Below are positions 8,358 through 17,033 of a DNA stretch of 20,526 nucleotides, one piece after another. Numbering within the stretch: position 1 is the first letter of the stretch; every line of letters begins with the position of its first letter. Origin of the DNA: an uncultured Cellvibrio sp. (GTDB taxonomy: Bacteria; Pseudomonadota; Gammaproteobacteria; Pseudomonadales; Cellvibrionaceae); assembly GCA_946481735.1 (NCBI GenBank), contig CAMLOU010000079.1:1-20526 (forward strand), given 5' to 3'. The translations under genes and the position numbers were made by a program. A model generated the notes under the pieces. The model was not told the DNA's origin. It was given only the letters and a program-made list of their open reading frames with translations, and made no database searches.

Positions 8358-8523
8358 AGAACGCCGCTGGTAAATCTTTTTTCTAAAACAATCCTGCAAG
8401 AAAACAAACAAAATATGACGCGGTTTTGCCTCAAAAAAACGCTTTTGTCGTAAGGCCGGCATGTTTGCTGCGGCCAGGTTCACAATTCCCTTTGTAGACA
8501 ACGCCTTTGACTGCACTACTCTC

Positions 8524-8529
8524 TATAAT
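8524..8529 (+). promoter_or_regulatory. probable -10 box for the yfiR-like/kinase/receptor cluster
   Basis: A perfect TATAAT lies 111 bases before the first start codon. There is no good -35 at 17 bases: TTGACT (8507-8512) is only 11 bases away. The promoter may therefore need an activator or use an extended contact. Confidence 0.45.
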
Positions 8530-8640
8530 CTAGACCACCATTTTATTCACCGGCGCATTACCATGAGGTAATCACTGCAACTGCCAGAGATCTCAGTGTC
8601 TGCCGGCAAATGTGCGGCTATAGGTCAGAACAAGGGGCTC

Positions 8641-9189
8641 ATGGATAAAATGCAGAAAGTATTGGCGCTGCTTGCATTGCTCTGTCATAGCCTCATCGTC
8701 CACGCCAGTGGAAGCCACGGTGGCATTGAGCATCAGGTCAAGGCCGCCTTCCTCTATAAGTTTGCGGGCTACGTCGAGTGGCCCGCGACTGCCTTTTCGG
8801 CACCGGACGAAAATTTCCGTATTGGCGTTGTCAGTGCAGACGATGTCGCCGACGAGCTGGTTCGGCTGAGCGATAACATTCGGATCAATGAGCGGCCGGT
8901 CAGCATCAAACGCTTCTCCGCCACTGATCGGGTCTCCGGTGTACAGATGTTATTTGTGGGCCATCAGGCTGAACAACAATTGCAAAGCATTTTGCAGCAG
9001 GTTGATTCAGTGCCGGTGCTCACCGTGACGGAATCCGAAGGTGCGCTTGAGTCGGGCAGCATTATTAATTTTGTCCCTGTTGACGATTACATTCGCTTTG
9101 AGATTTCTATCGCGCGCGCCAATCGTTGTGACATAAAAATAAGCGCACGTTTGCTGAATGTTGCCCTGAACATTCAGAAGCGGAGCTAA
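8641..9189 (+). CDS. YfiR/DUF4154 family periplasmic protein
   Basis: The chosen ATG gives 182 residues with a signal peptide (about 1-22, LLCHSLIVHA|SGS). AAGG lies about seven bases upstream. A GTG at 8596 could add 15 residues. The mature part shows the family pattern: the N-terminal helix VKAAFLYKFAGYVEWP (33-48), the central RIGVVSADDVADEL, and the C-terminal NFVPVDDYIRFEISIARA followed by KISARLLNVA. In Pseudomonas, YfiR is a periplasmic inhibitor of the diguanylate cyclase YfiN and is stabilised by disulfides. Here the mature protein has a single cysteine (Cys163), so that redox mechanism cannot apply within one chain. Its stop codon is two bases before the kinase start, so the two are translationally coupled, and the natural partner is the periplasmic domain of that kinase. 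The cluster contains no GGDEF protein. Confidence 0.9.
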   Translation: MDKMQKVLALLALLCHSLIVHASGSHGGIEHQVKAAFLYKFAGYVEWPATAFSAPDENFRIGVVSADDVADELVRLSDNIRINERPVSIKRFSATDRVSGVQMLFVGHQAEQQLQSILQQVDSVPVLTVTESEGALESGSIINFVPVDDYIRFEISIARANRCDIKISARLLNVALNIQKRS

Positions 9190-9191
9190 CC

Positions 9192-11567
9192 ATGAAGCCC
9201 GCGCGCCTTCGCTCAGTCCGCCAAAAATTGTTGCTCATTGTGCTGCTCGCCAACATCCTTGCGCTGGCCGCTGCCGGCAGTGCCCTGCTGTATCACGATC
9301 TCAACGAGTATCGCAAGACAACCGCCGCCGCATTGACAACCCTGGCAAGCATTCTTGCCGAAGGCAGTGCCGTTGCCCTGGACTTTGATGATGCTGACGT
9401 AGCACAAGAAAATCTGGCATTACTTGAGGCAAATCCCAGCATCGTCATGGGCGCGATCTTCAACAACGAAGGTGAATTATTCGCTCGCTATGGGGATCCG
9501 GACTATCAGCATGTGCTGCCCTCTCCCCCACTCAATAACAACAGTTTTCGTTTCCACAACCGCGAACTGGTCGTGTCCAGGCAAGTAGTAACACCCAATG
9601 GTGTGGCCGGCAGCGTCTATCTGGTGCAGCGATTCAATCTGACCACCTGGCTCAGCAGTTACCTGACGATCCTCGCCCTCATTCTCGCGATGAGCCTTGG
9701 CCTCAGTTTATTTATCTCCACGCGCTTGCAGCGCTGGATCTCTGTACCGATTCAAGCCATCAGCAGCGTCGCCAGGCAAGTAACCGTGCACCGTAATTAT
9801 CAGTTGCGGGCCGCAAAAATTACGCAGGATGAAATCGGACAACTGGCCGATGACTTCAACGATATGCTCAGAACCCTGGAACACGAGATCGCTGAACGCA
9901 CCACGGCTGAACAAGAAATACGCCAACTCAATACCGATCTGGAACAACGCGTGGAGCAACGCACCGCTGAGTTAAAAATTGCCAATCAGCATTTGCTGGT
10001 GCGCACGGAAGAAGCGGAAAGTGCCAATCGCGCCAAGGCGGCGTTTCTCGCCAACATGAGCCATGAAATTCGCACACCGATGAATGCCATTCTCGGGCTC
10101 GCTTATTTATTGGAGCAAAGTGAGCTGGATGCCGATGCAGCCGACCTGGTCCGAAAAATCCGCAACGCAGGGCGCTCGTTGCAGTCCATCATCAACGATA
10201 TTCTGGACCTGTCAAAGATCGACGCCGAGCGGCTGGAGATAGAACATGTGCCGTTCGATATTGCAGAAGTGATTGATAACCTCGTGAGTATCACCACCGC
10301 TAATCTGGGCAATAAGGATATCGAACTGATCGTATCGCCTGCGCCTGCCATAGATGGCCAACTGATTGGCGACGCCCTGCGACTCGAGCAAGTGCTCATC
10401 AACCTGGTGGGTAATGCCATTAAATTTACCGAGCGCGGATCAATCATCGTGGATATTCAGAAAGTCGCTCAACACGATAATCATGTGGAGCTGCGTTTCT
10501 CTATCAAAGACACCGGCATTGGCATCCCGCTGGAAAACCAGGCACAGATTTTCTCGGCGTTCAGTCAAGCTGATGTCTCCACCACACGGCGTTTCGGTGG
10601 AACAGGTTTGGGGTTGACCATTTGTCGTCATCTGGTGAAATTAATGGGTGGCGATATCGGCCTGAACAGCGAACCCGATAAAGGCAGTGAATTCTGGTTT
10701 ACGGTTCCCCTGGATATTTTGCCGAGCAGCGAGAAAAACAGAAAACCCGTAAAGCTGGATATTCTGATTATTGATAGCGGCCCGACTGCCAGCAAGAATC
10801 TTGAACATATTGTGCAGTCGCTCGGCTGGAGCAGTAAGCGCGCATCTTCCGGTGAAATAGCCGTTCAAAAACTGCAAGAAAAAATAGCCAGCAAAGGACA
10901 ATTCGACGCGATATTAATTGACTGGAAGGTGGGCAATAGCACCGGTCCTGATATCGCCAGGATGATTGAGAAAGCCTACAAAGACGGCTTACCGCCGATC
11001 ATCTTGATGGTGCCGACTTTTTCGCGTGACGAAACGCCGGTGATCAGCGGCAATATCACCAGCTTGTTAAATAAACCAGTGACCAGTTCATCCTTGTACA
11101 GCGTCATCGCCGACGTACTGCAACCGCATCAAAAACCGGAAGATCGAACACCTGCAAAGAAGAACAAGCAAAAACGCCTTTTGGGTTTGCGCGTACACGT
11201 GGTAGACGACAATGCGGTCAACCGCGAAGTGGCTATGCGCTTCCTGACCTCAGAAGGAGCCGACGTCAGCGTGGCAGAAGACGGCAAGATGGCGGTGGAA
11301 TGGATTACTGCACATCTCGACGAACTGGATCTGGTGCTGATGGATGTGCAGATGCCGGTAATGGACGGTTACGAAGCCACGCGCCACCTTCGCTCACTAC
11401 CGGAATGCAAAACACTTCCGATTATTGCATTAACGGCGGGCGTCTTTGAAACACAAATCGACGCGGCTCGCGAAGCTGGTATGAATACTGTAGTCACCAA
11501 GCCTTTCAATATCGATGACCTGGTAAATGCAATCCTTCAGCTCGGAGAAAATAACGAGCAGAATTGA
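9192..11567 (+). CDS. hybrid sensor histidine kinase (CHASE8-like sensor, HAMP, HisKA, HATPase, two REC)
   Basis: A 791-residue inner-membrane kinase. The order is: TM1 about 12-34; a periplasmic region of about 120 residues resembling CHASE8 (LASILAEGSAVALDFDD and NPSIVMGAIFNNEGE); TM2 about 155-176; HAMP about 177-232; a coiled coil to about 283; HisKA with FLANMSHEIRTP (His291); HATPase_c with INLVGNAIKF, DTGIGIP and GTGLGL; a first receiver domain (about 522-644); and a second receiver domain (about 665-784). The second receiver is canonical: Asp672/Asp673, phospho-acceptor Asp718 in LVLMDVQMPVMDG, Lys770. The first keeps Asp577 and Lys628 but has a reduced acidic pocket (IIDSG) and lacks the usual MPxMDG. 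There is no HPt or DNA-binding domain, so the downstream output protein is probably encoded elsewhere. GGAG within the end of the previous gene serves as the ribosome site. Confidence 0.95.
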   Translation: MKPARLRSVRQKLLLIVLLANILALAAAGSALLYHDLNEYRKTTAAALTTLASILAEGSAVALDFDDADVAQENLALLEANPSIVMGAIFNNEGELFARYGDPDYQHVLPSPPLNNNSFRFHNRELVVSRQVVTPNGVAGSVYLVQRFNLTTWLSSYLTILALILAMSLGLSLFISTRLQRWISVPIQAISSVARQVTVHRNYQLRAAKITQDEIGQLADDFNDMLRTLEHEIAERTTAEQEIRQLNTDLEQRVEQRTAELKIANQHLLVRTEEAESANRAKAAFLANMSHEIRTPMNAILGLAYLLEQSELDADAADLVRKIRNAGRSLQSIINDILDLSKIDAERLEIEHVPFDIAEVIDNLVSITTANLGNKDIELIVSPAPAIDGQLIGDALRLEQVLINLVGNAIKFTERGSIIVDIQKVAQHDNHVELRFSIKDTGIGIPLENQAQIFSAFSQADVSTTRRFGGTGLGLTICRHLVKLMGGDIGLNSEPDKGSEFWFTVPLDILPSSEKNRKPVKLDILIIDSGPTASKNLEHIVQSLGWSSKRASSGEIAVQKLQEKIASKGQFDAILIDWKVGNSTGPDIARMIEKAYKDGLPPIILMVPTFSRDETPVISGNITSLLNKPVTSSSLYSVIADVLQPHQKPEDRTPAKKNKQKRLLGLRVHVVDDNAVNREVAMRFLTSEGADVSVAEDGKMAVEWITAHLDELDLVLMDVQMPVMDGYEATRHLRSLPECKTLPIIALTAGVFETQIDAAREAGMNTVVTKPFNIDDLVNAILQLGENNEQN

Positions 11568-11628
11568 AAAAACCTGAACGGCATTTAAACGAAACCTAAC
11601 GGAATTCCTGACAAAGAGAGGATTAAAA

Positions 11629-13707
11629 ATGCACCCGAAACCACCTCACATGTATTCAACATTGATGAATCATCAACTTGCATCTTTACATTTTTCTCAT
11701 AATTTGCAGCACAACGATTCCCCCCGCTGCACAACAGGCGCGGCGGTGAAATGCCTCTTCACCCTGGGCATTCTGTTGTTCGCGCCAGGCACCTTGGCCA
11801 ACGGCAATTATATGTCGATGACGCTTGAGCAACTGCTGAACGTGAAGGTGCATAGTGCGGCAAAAAAAACCGAGTCGCTCGGTGATTCATCGGCGGCAAT
11901 TTACGCCATCACCAGTGCAGACATTGAACGAGCGGGCGTGACCACCATCCCCGACGCTTTGCGAATGGTTCCCGGCGTTGAGGTTGCACAGGCGGACTCC
12001 AACAGCTGGGCCATCAGCATTCGCGGTTTTAATGGCACCTTGGCCAATAAATTATTGGTGCTTGTCGATGGCAGGACCATTTATAACCCGGTGTTCGGCG
12101 GCGTTTTATGGGAAGCCCACGAACTCATGTTGGAGAATATTGAACGCATCGAAGTCATTCGCGGCCCCGGTGGATCCTTGTGGGGAGCAAACGCAGTAAA
12201 CGGTGTTATCAACATCACCACCAAACACACGCGGGACACGCAAGGGACGTTGATCAGTGCAGTGGCTGGCGACGAGGAGAAAGGCACCTTGAATGCACGC
12301 CAGGGCGGTGTCTTTGGCGCACGCGGAACCTATCGTGTGTACGCCAAAGGATTTAAACGGGACTCAGCGCTCAGGCCGGATATGGGCGCGGGTTCGCCGA
12401 CGGATAATTACGACGAATGGGACGGTTATCGCGGTGGCTTTCGCATGGACTGGGCTGATGAATTTACCTTGCAGGGCGATGCCTATCGTACTGACGCGCA
12501 ACAATTGCGTCCGGATTTTTCATTCACCGCGCCGACGACCATTGAGCAGCAGACCATCATCTACGAAGGTGCCAACCTGCTCGGGCGATGGACGGATAAA
12601 AAATGGAAGGGCCCAACATTTAGCATGCAAGCTTATGTCGATTGGAATCGGCGTGACGAACCGTTTAATTTTATCGACGACCGCACGACGGTAGATCTCG
12701 AAGCGCAATACGATTTTGTGTCGACAGAACGTCACGCGGTTATTGTCGGCGCCGGGGCGCGCTGGTTGTTTGATGACAGGGAAGGAAATCGCAACGTCGA
12801 ATTTACACCGCAGGAAGATGATTATGCTGTGTATAACGCATTCGTGCAGGACAAAATCACTCTCGTGCCCGAGCGCTGGTTTTTGACCTTGGGCACCAAG
12901 CTCGAACACAACGATTTTTCCGGCTCTGAATTGCAACCCAACGCGCGCTTGCAATGGCTCATAAATAATGATCAATCATTCTGGACCGCGATTTCCCACG
13001 CGGTGCGAACACCGACACCCCTTGAGGAAGACCTGACCAGCACGCTCGTCACTGCACCAGGTATACGTGTAGCGTTTGTGCCCAATGACGATGTGGCCTC
13101 CGAAGAACTCACCGCTTATGAAGTCGGTTATCGCCACCAGTTCACATCGGATTTTTCTGTCGATCTGACCGCGTTCTATAACGACTACGATAAACTTTCC
13201 AGCATTCGTATTGGCGATGCGGAATTGATTAACAACGGCATTGATCCGCTCCATTTTCTGGTGCCGGTGCAATTCGTTAATAACATGTATGGCCACACAC
13301 GCGGCGCGGAAATTACCTCGGGGTGGACCATCACACCCACATTACAGGTCTCCGCCAGTTACAGCTATCTGTACATGTCATTAACCAGCGATGACGAGGA
13401 TCGCGAAGCAGCGGAACGGCTCAGCCCACGACACCGTGCGAGCGCGCGGGTATATTGGGATATTCGTGAACATATCATGCTGGGTACAACAATAAGTTAT
13501 GCGGACCGGCTGCCGGCAAGCGATGTGGACAGTTATGTAAGACTGGATCTGAACCTGGGTGTGGAGCTGTCTGATAATGTTCGATTCAATCTCGTCGGGC
13601 AAAATTTACTTGACCCGGCCCATCGCGAATTTGGCACTATCGATGATCTCAATGCAGCAGAAATTGAACGGAGTATTTTTGCCAAACTGACCTGGCAGTT
13701 CCGCTAG
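11629..13707 (+). CDS. TonB-dependent outer-membrane receptor
   Basis: A 692-residue receptor. A plug domain (about 72-200) shows IPDALRMVPGVEVAQ, SIRGF, KLLVLVDGRTIYNPVFGG, IERIEVIRGPGGSLWGANAV and NGVINITTK. A 22-strand barrel follows, with the usual terminal strand LTWQFR ending in an aromatic-polar pair. The sequence NVKVHSAAKK before the plug is the likely TonB-box region. GAGAGG lies seven bases before the ATG. That start leaves an unusual n-region of about 40 residues before the hydrophobic signal CLFTLGILLFAPGTLA. A GTG at 11746 would give a normal 18-residue signal peptide (653 aa), so the true start is uncertain. It follows the kinase by 61 bases on the same strand, with no terminator visible between them, so an operon is likely. 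The substrate cannot be read from the sequence: siderophores, cobalamin, haem and oligosaccharides are all possible. Confidence 0.95.
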   Translation: MHPKPPHMYSTLMNHQLASLHFSHNLQHNDSPRCTTGAAVKCLFTLGILLFAPGTLANGNYMSMTLEQLLNVKVHSAAKKTESLGDSSAAIYAITSADIERAGVTTIPDALRMVPGVEVAQADSNSWAISIRGFNGTLANKLLVLVDGRTIYNPVFGGVLWEAHELMLENIERIEVIRGPGGSLWGANAVNGVINITTKHTRDTQGTLISAVAGDEEKGTLNARQGGVFGARGTYRVYAKGFKRDSALRPDMGAGSPTDNYDEWDGYRGGFRMDWADEFTLQGDAYRTDAQQLRPDFSFTAPTTIEQQTIIYEGANLLGRWTDKKWKGPTFSMQAYVDWNRRDEPFNFIDDRTTVDLEAQYDFVSTERHAVIVGAGARWLFDDREGNRNVEFTPQEDDYAVYNAFVQDKITLVPERWFLTLGTKLEHNDFSGSELQPNARLQWLINNDQSFWTAISHAVRTPTPLEEDLTSTLVTAPGIRVAFVPNDDVASEELTAYEVGYRHQFTSDFSVDLTAFYNDYDKLSSIRIGDAELINNGIDPLHFLVPVQFVNNMYGHTRGAEITSGWTITPTLQVSASYSYLYMSLTSDDEDREAAERLSPRHRASARVYWDIREHIMLGTTISYADRLPASDVDSYVRLDLNLGVELSDNVRFNLVGQNLLDPAHREFGTIDDLNAAEIERSIFAKLTWQFR

Positions 13708-13714
13708 GATACTT

Positions 13715-13748
13715 GCGTGGTCGCATCGCTTTCGTGCTGCGACCACGC
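13715..13748. terminator. perfect 11-bp hairpin between convergent genes
   Basis: GCGTGGTCGCA (13715-13725) pairs fully with TGCGACCACGC (13738-13748) around a 12-base loop. It sits 7 bases after the receptor stop and 24 bases before the end of the convergent GH16 gene, where a shared terminator is expected. The T tract is poor on both sides (TTAAACC on plus), so termination may be partial or the hairpin may mainly protect 3' ends. Confidence 0.6.
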
Positions 13749-13772
13749 TTAAACCTTTACAACTCTCGATAC

Positions 13773-15362
13773 TTATCGTTTATACATCCGCACATAATCC
13801 ACTTCCATATGACGCGGCCAGATATCGGGATCAACCCCCGCCGCTCCGCCCCAATTACCGCCGATGGCGAGGTTGAGAATCACATAAAAAGATTTATCAA
13901 ACGGCCAGGATTCCCAGCCGCGATGATCGTTGATGTAGGTAAAGTAGTGTACGTCGTCGATATAAAAATCCATGCGCCCTTCCTCCCACTCAACCGCATA
14001 CACATGGAAAGCCTCCGTTACATCCGGCATCAGCACCGACCCTTTGCGCTGCATACCATTAACCCAGTAATAGGCTTTGTTGTGAGTGGTTGCATGGACC
14101 TGCCCTTCGTCGTAGCCGACGTGTTCCATGATGTCGATCTCACCGCTGTCAGGCCAGCCGGCGCCGTAGCCGGTGTAGTCCGTTGGCATCATCCAGATCG
14201 CCGGCCAGGTGCCGCGCCCGGATGGCAATTTCGCACGCACTTCCACCCGACCATAAAGCAGGTCGCCTTTATTTTGCGAGTGGATACGGCCGGAGGAATA
14301 CTCGCTGCCCATAAAATTATCTTTGCGTCCTTCGATGATCAGGACACCGTCTTGCACGCGTACATTTTCTTCGCGGTCGGTGTAGCGTTGCAATTCGTTG
14401 TTCACCCAACCCGGCGCCTGGATTTCGAAATTCCATTTGGTCGGATCGGGCGCACCGGTGTAATCAAACTCGTCGGACCAGAATAACTCCCACGCGCCCT
14501 GATCATGGGGCTGCGTAACCGCCAACGCACTCAGGATAGCTTCGCCGACCACGCCAGTGAAAAGGATATTGATCTCACCATCGGCAACCACAATGTTCGG
14601 CACTGTCACATCATAGGCCGTGTTGGTCGCGCCGCTGATGTTGCGCACATCCAGCTCCGTGATGCGCTCCTCGCCCTCCACCTCAACCGAAAACTTGCGC
14701 TCACCCGCACTGTTCGCAATATTTTCAGCAAAGCGCAGCGTCAGGTTATACGTGCCATCCGGTAATTCATGTGCGTATGAAAATTGTGTGCCGCGGCGCT
14801 CACTTTTGTAGAGCGTCGGGTTGTGGGTTGCTTTAATCTCGGCAGAAATTTGCCGCGTTGCGCCATCGGTAAAACCTTCATCGGCGGCATAGGCAATGCC
14901 ATCCACTGACACAAACGCATGACCACCAGCATTCACCGCCCACACCACCAATTCATTCAGCGTGGAAGTATCCACCACACTCAACTGGCGAATCGCCTCG
15001 CCGGATTTGCCGTTGGAATCTGTCGCACTCACCTTCAAGGTATGCAAGCCCGCCGGCAAATCCTCCAGCGTCCATTCATAAGGCGCCTCATTGTCCGTCG
15101 CCACCAAGGCGTCGTTGCGATACAAAGCTACCTCTGTCGCCGTCGCACCACCTGCCAAGGTAACCCGCGCCTTGACACTGACCGCCATGGAGGAAGCCAC
15201 ACTCGCACTCGGCAAAGGTTCAGAAAAAGCCACCACCGGACTGTCCGCTGGCGGCGTCACCGGCGGCGGCGACGCCGAAGGACCACCACCGCCACCACAA
15301 CCGACAAGTAACAATCCCAACACACCCAAACCGAAAACCCCAAAGCTACCGACACTTTTCAT
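13773..15362 (-). CDS. lipoprotein GH16 beta-glucanase with Ig-like and malectin (CBM57-like) domains
   Basis: A 529-residue protein with a lipoprotein signal: a hydrophobic stretch and the lipobox LLVG|C, lipidated Cys22 followed by Gly residues. There is no Asp at +2, so outer-membrane sorting is expected. A Pro/Ser spacer leads to an Ig/cadherin-like domain (about 42-130). A malectin-like domain (about 136-285) shows VWAVNAGGHAFVSVDG, GTYNLTLRFAE and FSVEVEGE. The C-terminal GH16 domain (about 290-529) has NNELQRYTDR, WPAIWMMP, and GEIDIMEHVG with Glu408, Asp410 and Glu413, ending in a VDYVRMYKR strand. This is the laminarinase-like subgroup, predicted to cleave beta-1,3-glucan at the cell surface. 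I use the ATG at 15362 and not the longer frame to 15458, because AAGG lies six bases upstream and the lipobox then falls at a normal place. It stands alone, convergent with the receptor gene. Confidence 0.93.
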   Translation of the reverse strand: MKSVGSFGVFGLGVLGLLLVGCGGGGGPSASPPPVTPPADSPVVAFSEPLPSASVASSMAVSVKARVTLAGGATATEVALYRNDALVATDNEAPYEWTLEDLPAGLHTLKVSATDSNGKSGEAIRQLSVVDTSTLNELVVWAVNAGGHAFVSVDGIAYAADEGFTDGATRQISAEIKATHNPTLYKSERRGTQFSYAHELPDGTYNLTLRFAENIANSAGERKFSVEVEGEERITELDVRNISGATNTAYDVTVPNIVVADGEINILFTGVVGEAILSALAVTQPHDQGAWELFWSDEFDYTGAPDPTKWNFEIQAPGWVNNELQRYTDREENVRVQDGVLIIEGRKDNFMGSEYSSGRIHSQNKGDLLYGRVEVRAKLPSGRGTWPAIWMMPTDYTGYGAGWPDSGEIDIMEHVGYDEGQVHATTHNKAYYWVNGMQRKGSVLMPDVTEAFHVYAVEWEEGRMDFYIDDVHYFTYINDHRGWESWPFDKSFYVILNLAIGGNWGGAAGVDPDIWPRHMEVDYVRMYKR

Positions 15363-15387
15363 AACCGACCTTAAACCTGTATGAATT

Positions 15388-15416
15388 TTTATACGGATGT
15401 TTATCCGTGCTGTGTC
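15388..15416 (-). promoter_or_regulatory. candidate promoter and operator of the lipoprotein GH16 gene
   Basis: On the minus strand TATAAA (15388-15393) lies 17 bases after GACACA (15411-15416), which would give a leader of about 20 bases that includes the ribosome site. A perfect inverted repeat, ACGGAT-N4-ATCCGT (15393-15408), fills the spacer, a place where a regulator would block or modulate polymerase. Confidence 0.4.
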
Positions 15417-15545
15417 GCTGATATTCTCACCTATGGAAATCACCTGACCACGAATCAATCACGAATTTATTGTTTGAGTTTGTAAAAAATTACGACAACG
15501 ACAATTATGGTTATAAGGTGTTGGGGTTTTTAAATCAGGAGGGCG

Positions 15546-15584
15546 GGGAAAAGGGAAAGCACCGGACTTTCGTCCGGTGCTTTC
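15546..15584 (-). terminator. intrinsic terminator of pgk
   Basis: GAAAGCACCGGAC (15555-15567) pairs with GTCCGGTGCTTTC (15572-15584) around a four-base loop. On the minus strand the stem is followed by CCTTTTCCCC. It begins 20 bases after the pgk stop. The T run is short but the 13-bp stem is perfect. Confidence 0.8.
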
Positions 15585-15604
15585 AGTGTAAGAAAAAAAT
15601 GAAA

Positions 15605-16777
15605 TTAGTTTTTTGCGCGTTCTTCCAGGATGGCTACGGCCGGTAATGTTTTGCCTTCCACAAATTCCAGGAATGCACCGCCGCCGGTAGATACGTAGGA
15701 AATCTTGTCAGCCAGGTTCCATTTGTCGATAGCAGCCAGGGTGTCACCGCCGCCAGCGACAGAGAAGGCGTCACTCTCGGCAATCGCGCGGGAAATAACT
15801 TCCGTGCCTTTGGCGAACGCATCGAATTCAAATACACCGCAGGGACCATTCCACAACACAGTTTTGGCGTTCTTGATAATCTCAGCTACGCGCGCCGCTG
15901 TCTCGGGGCCGTAGTCGATAATCTCTTCGTCCGCCTTGATCTCGTTAACTTTCTTCACTTCAGTGACAGAATTATGGTTCCACTGCTTGAAGCCTTCTTT
16001 GGTTACACGCACATCCGTTGCAAACACCACTTCCGTTGCCGCACGCAAACGCTGTGCCTCCGGAATCAAATCTTTTTCATACAGTGAGTTACCTACTTCG
16101 TTACCAGCAGAGGCAACAAAGGTATTGGAAATACCGCCGCCCACAACCAATACGTCAGCAATTTTTGACAGCGCATCCAGTACACTCAACTTGGTAGACA
16201 CTTTTGAACCACCCACAATCGCCACCAACGGACGCGCAGGATTATCCAGCACCTTAGCCAAAGCCTCCAACTCCGCCGCCAACAACGGACCCGCACAAGC
16301 CACCGGCGCAAACTTTGCCACACCGTGAGTCGACGCCTGGGCACGGTGAGCCGTACCAAATGCATCCATCACAAACACATCACACAAAGCCGCCATTTTT
16401 TTCGACAGCTCATCAGAATTTTTACCCTCACCCACATTAAAACGAACGTTTTCCAGCAACACCAGATCGCCGCTCATCTCAAAACCATCAACCCAATCTT
16501 TTACCAAGGGCACTTCACGACCGAGTTTTTTACTCAGGTATTCCGCCACCGGCGCGAGCGAAGCAGCTTCATCATAAACACCCTCTTCCGGGCGACCGAG
16601 ATGCGACATCACCATCACCTTCGCACCTTTTTCCAAGGCTGCCTTGATGGTCGGAATGGATGCATCAATACGCACCGCACTGGTAATCCTTCCGTCTTCC
16701 AACGGCACGTTCAGATCCTGACGAATCAATACACGCTTACCGGCGAGATCCTGGTCTTTCATCAATTTAACAGTCAT
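15605..16777 (-). CDS. pgk: phosphoglycerate kinase
   Basis: A 390-residue cytoplasmic enzyme that transfers phosphate between 1,3-bisphosphoglycerate and ADP in glycolysis and gluconeogenesis. Visible family signatures are [16 protein letters not shown] (Arg19, Asp21, Asn23), SHLGRPEEG (58-66), [37 protein letters not shown] and the nucleotide loop [10 protein letters not shown] near the C terminus. Length matches the usual 387-390. The start ATG at 16777 has GAGG six bases upstream; a TTG four codons further upstream is less likely. It follows tkt on the same strand after a gap of nearly 300 bases that holds a structured repeat. In pseudomonads epd lies in this gap, and here it is absent. 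An independent promoter in 16778-16886 is probable, but I cannot pick it. Confidence 0.98.
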   Translation of the reverse strand: MTVKLMKDQDLAGKRVLIRQDLNVPLEDGRITSAVRIDASIPTIKAALEKGAKVMVMSHLGRPEEGVYDEAASLAPVAEYLSKKLGREVPLVKDWVDGFEMSGDLVLLENVRFNVGEGKNSDELSKKMAALCDVFVMDAFGTAHRAQASTHGVAKFAPVACAGPLLAAELEALAKVLDNPARPLVAIVGGSKVSTKLSVLDALSKIADVLVVGGGISNTFVASAGNEVGNSLYEKDLIPEAQRLRAATEVVFATDVRVTKEGFKQWNHNSVTEVKKVNEIKADEEIIDYGPETAARVAEIIKNAKTVLWNGPCGVFEFDAFAKGTEVISRAIAESDAFSVAGGGDTLAAIDKWNLADKISYVSTGGGAFLEFVEGKTLPAVAILEERAKN

Positions 16778-16886
16778 GGTGATCCTCAAAAGTTGCTAGA
16801 TACTGGTATTGAATTTCGAATAAGCGGCTCACGCAGAGCCATGCCGAAGATATGCTCTTGCTATCCGTGATTGCACAATACTTGCA

Positions 16887-16994
16887 ACACGGCTTCGGTG
16901 TTTAGTGTTGCGACCATCACCGGCATGGATGCCGGTGATGAGCCTACAGGGAAGTATTCACGGCGTGTCGCAACACTAAATACCGGAGTCGTGT
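16887..16994 (+). repeat. structured repeat element, copy 1 (long inverted arms, inner hairpin, conserved core)
   Basis: Two 28-base arms (16887-16914 and 16967-16994) are complementary at 25 positions, including a perfect run TTTAGTGTTGCGAC/GTCGCAACACTAAA. They enclose a perfect hairpin, CATCACCGGCAT-GG-ATGCCGGTGATG (16915-16940), then an unpaired core GAGCCTACAGGGAAGTATTC and GGCGT. The core and hairpin position match the element at 20425-20502 on the opposite strand. It could be a REP/MITE-like mobile repeat or a structured RNA. It lies between tkt and pgk, with its core on the strand opposite to those genes. Confidence 0.75.
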
Positions 16995-17033
16995 ACACGC
17001 CAGCCTTGCCGACATGACACAAAATTTCTTGAC

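Larger units (their letters stand above)
7925..8640. other. 716-bp divergent control region between the GH16 gene and the YfiR-kinase-receptor cluster
   Basis: I see no convincing gene here. Short open frames on both strands lack ribosome sites and recognisable sequence. The stretch holds several small inverted repeats: TGTGC/GCACA at 7992-8011, GGTGGA/TCCACC at 8054-8070, ACGGCT/AGCCGT at 8170-8185 and AATGTGC/GCACATT at 8338-8357. A good -10 box lies at 8524-8529. The A/T-rich part around 8365-8460 could be an upstream promoter element or a protein-binding region. The length suggests regulation in both directions, or a decayed or unrecognised small RNA. Confidence 0.6.

Noticed and set aside
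8161..8516. Several short open frames (60-90 codons) on the minus strand in the divergent region
   Set aside because: They overlap one another in different frames, lack ribosome sites and show no protein-like pattern.
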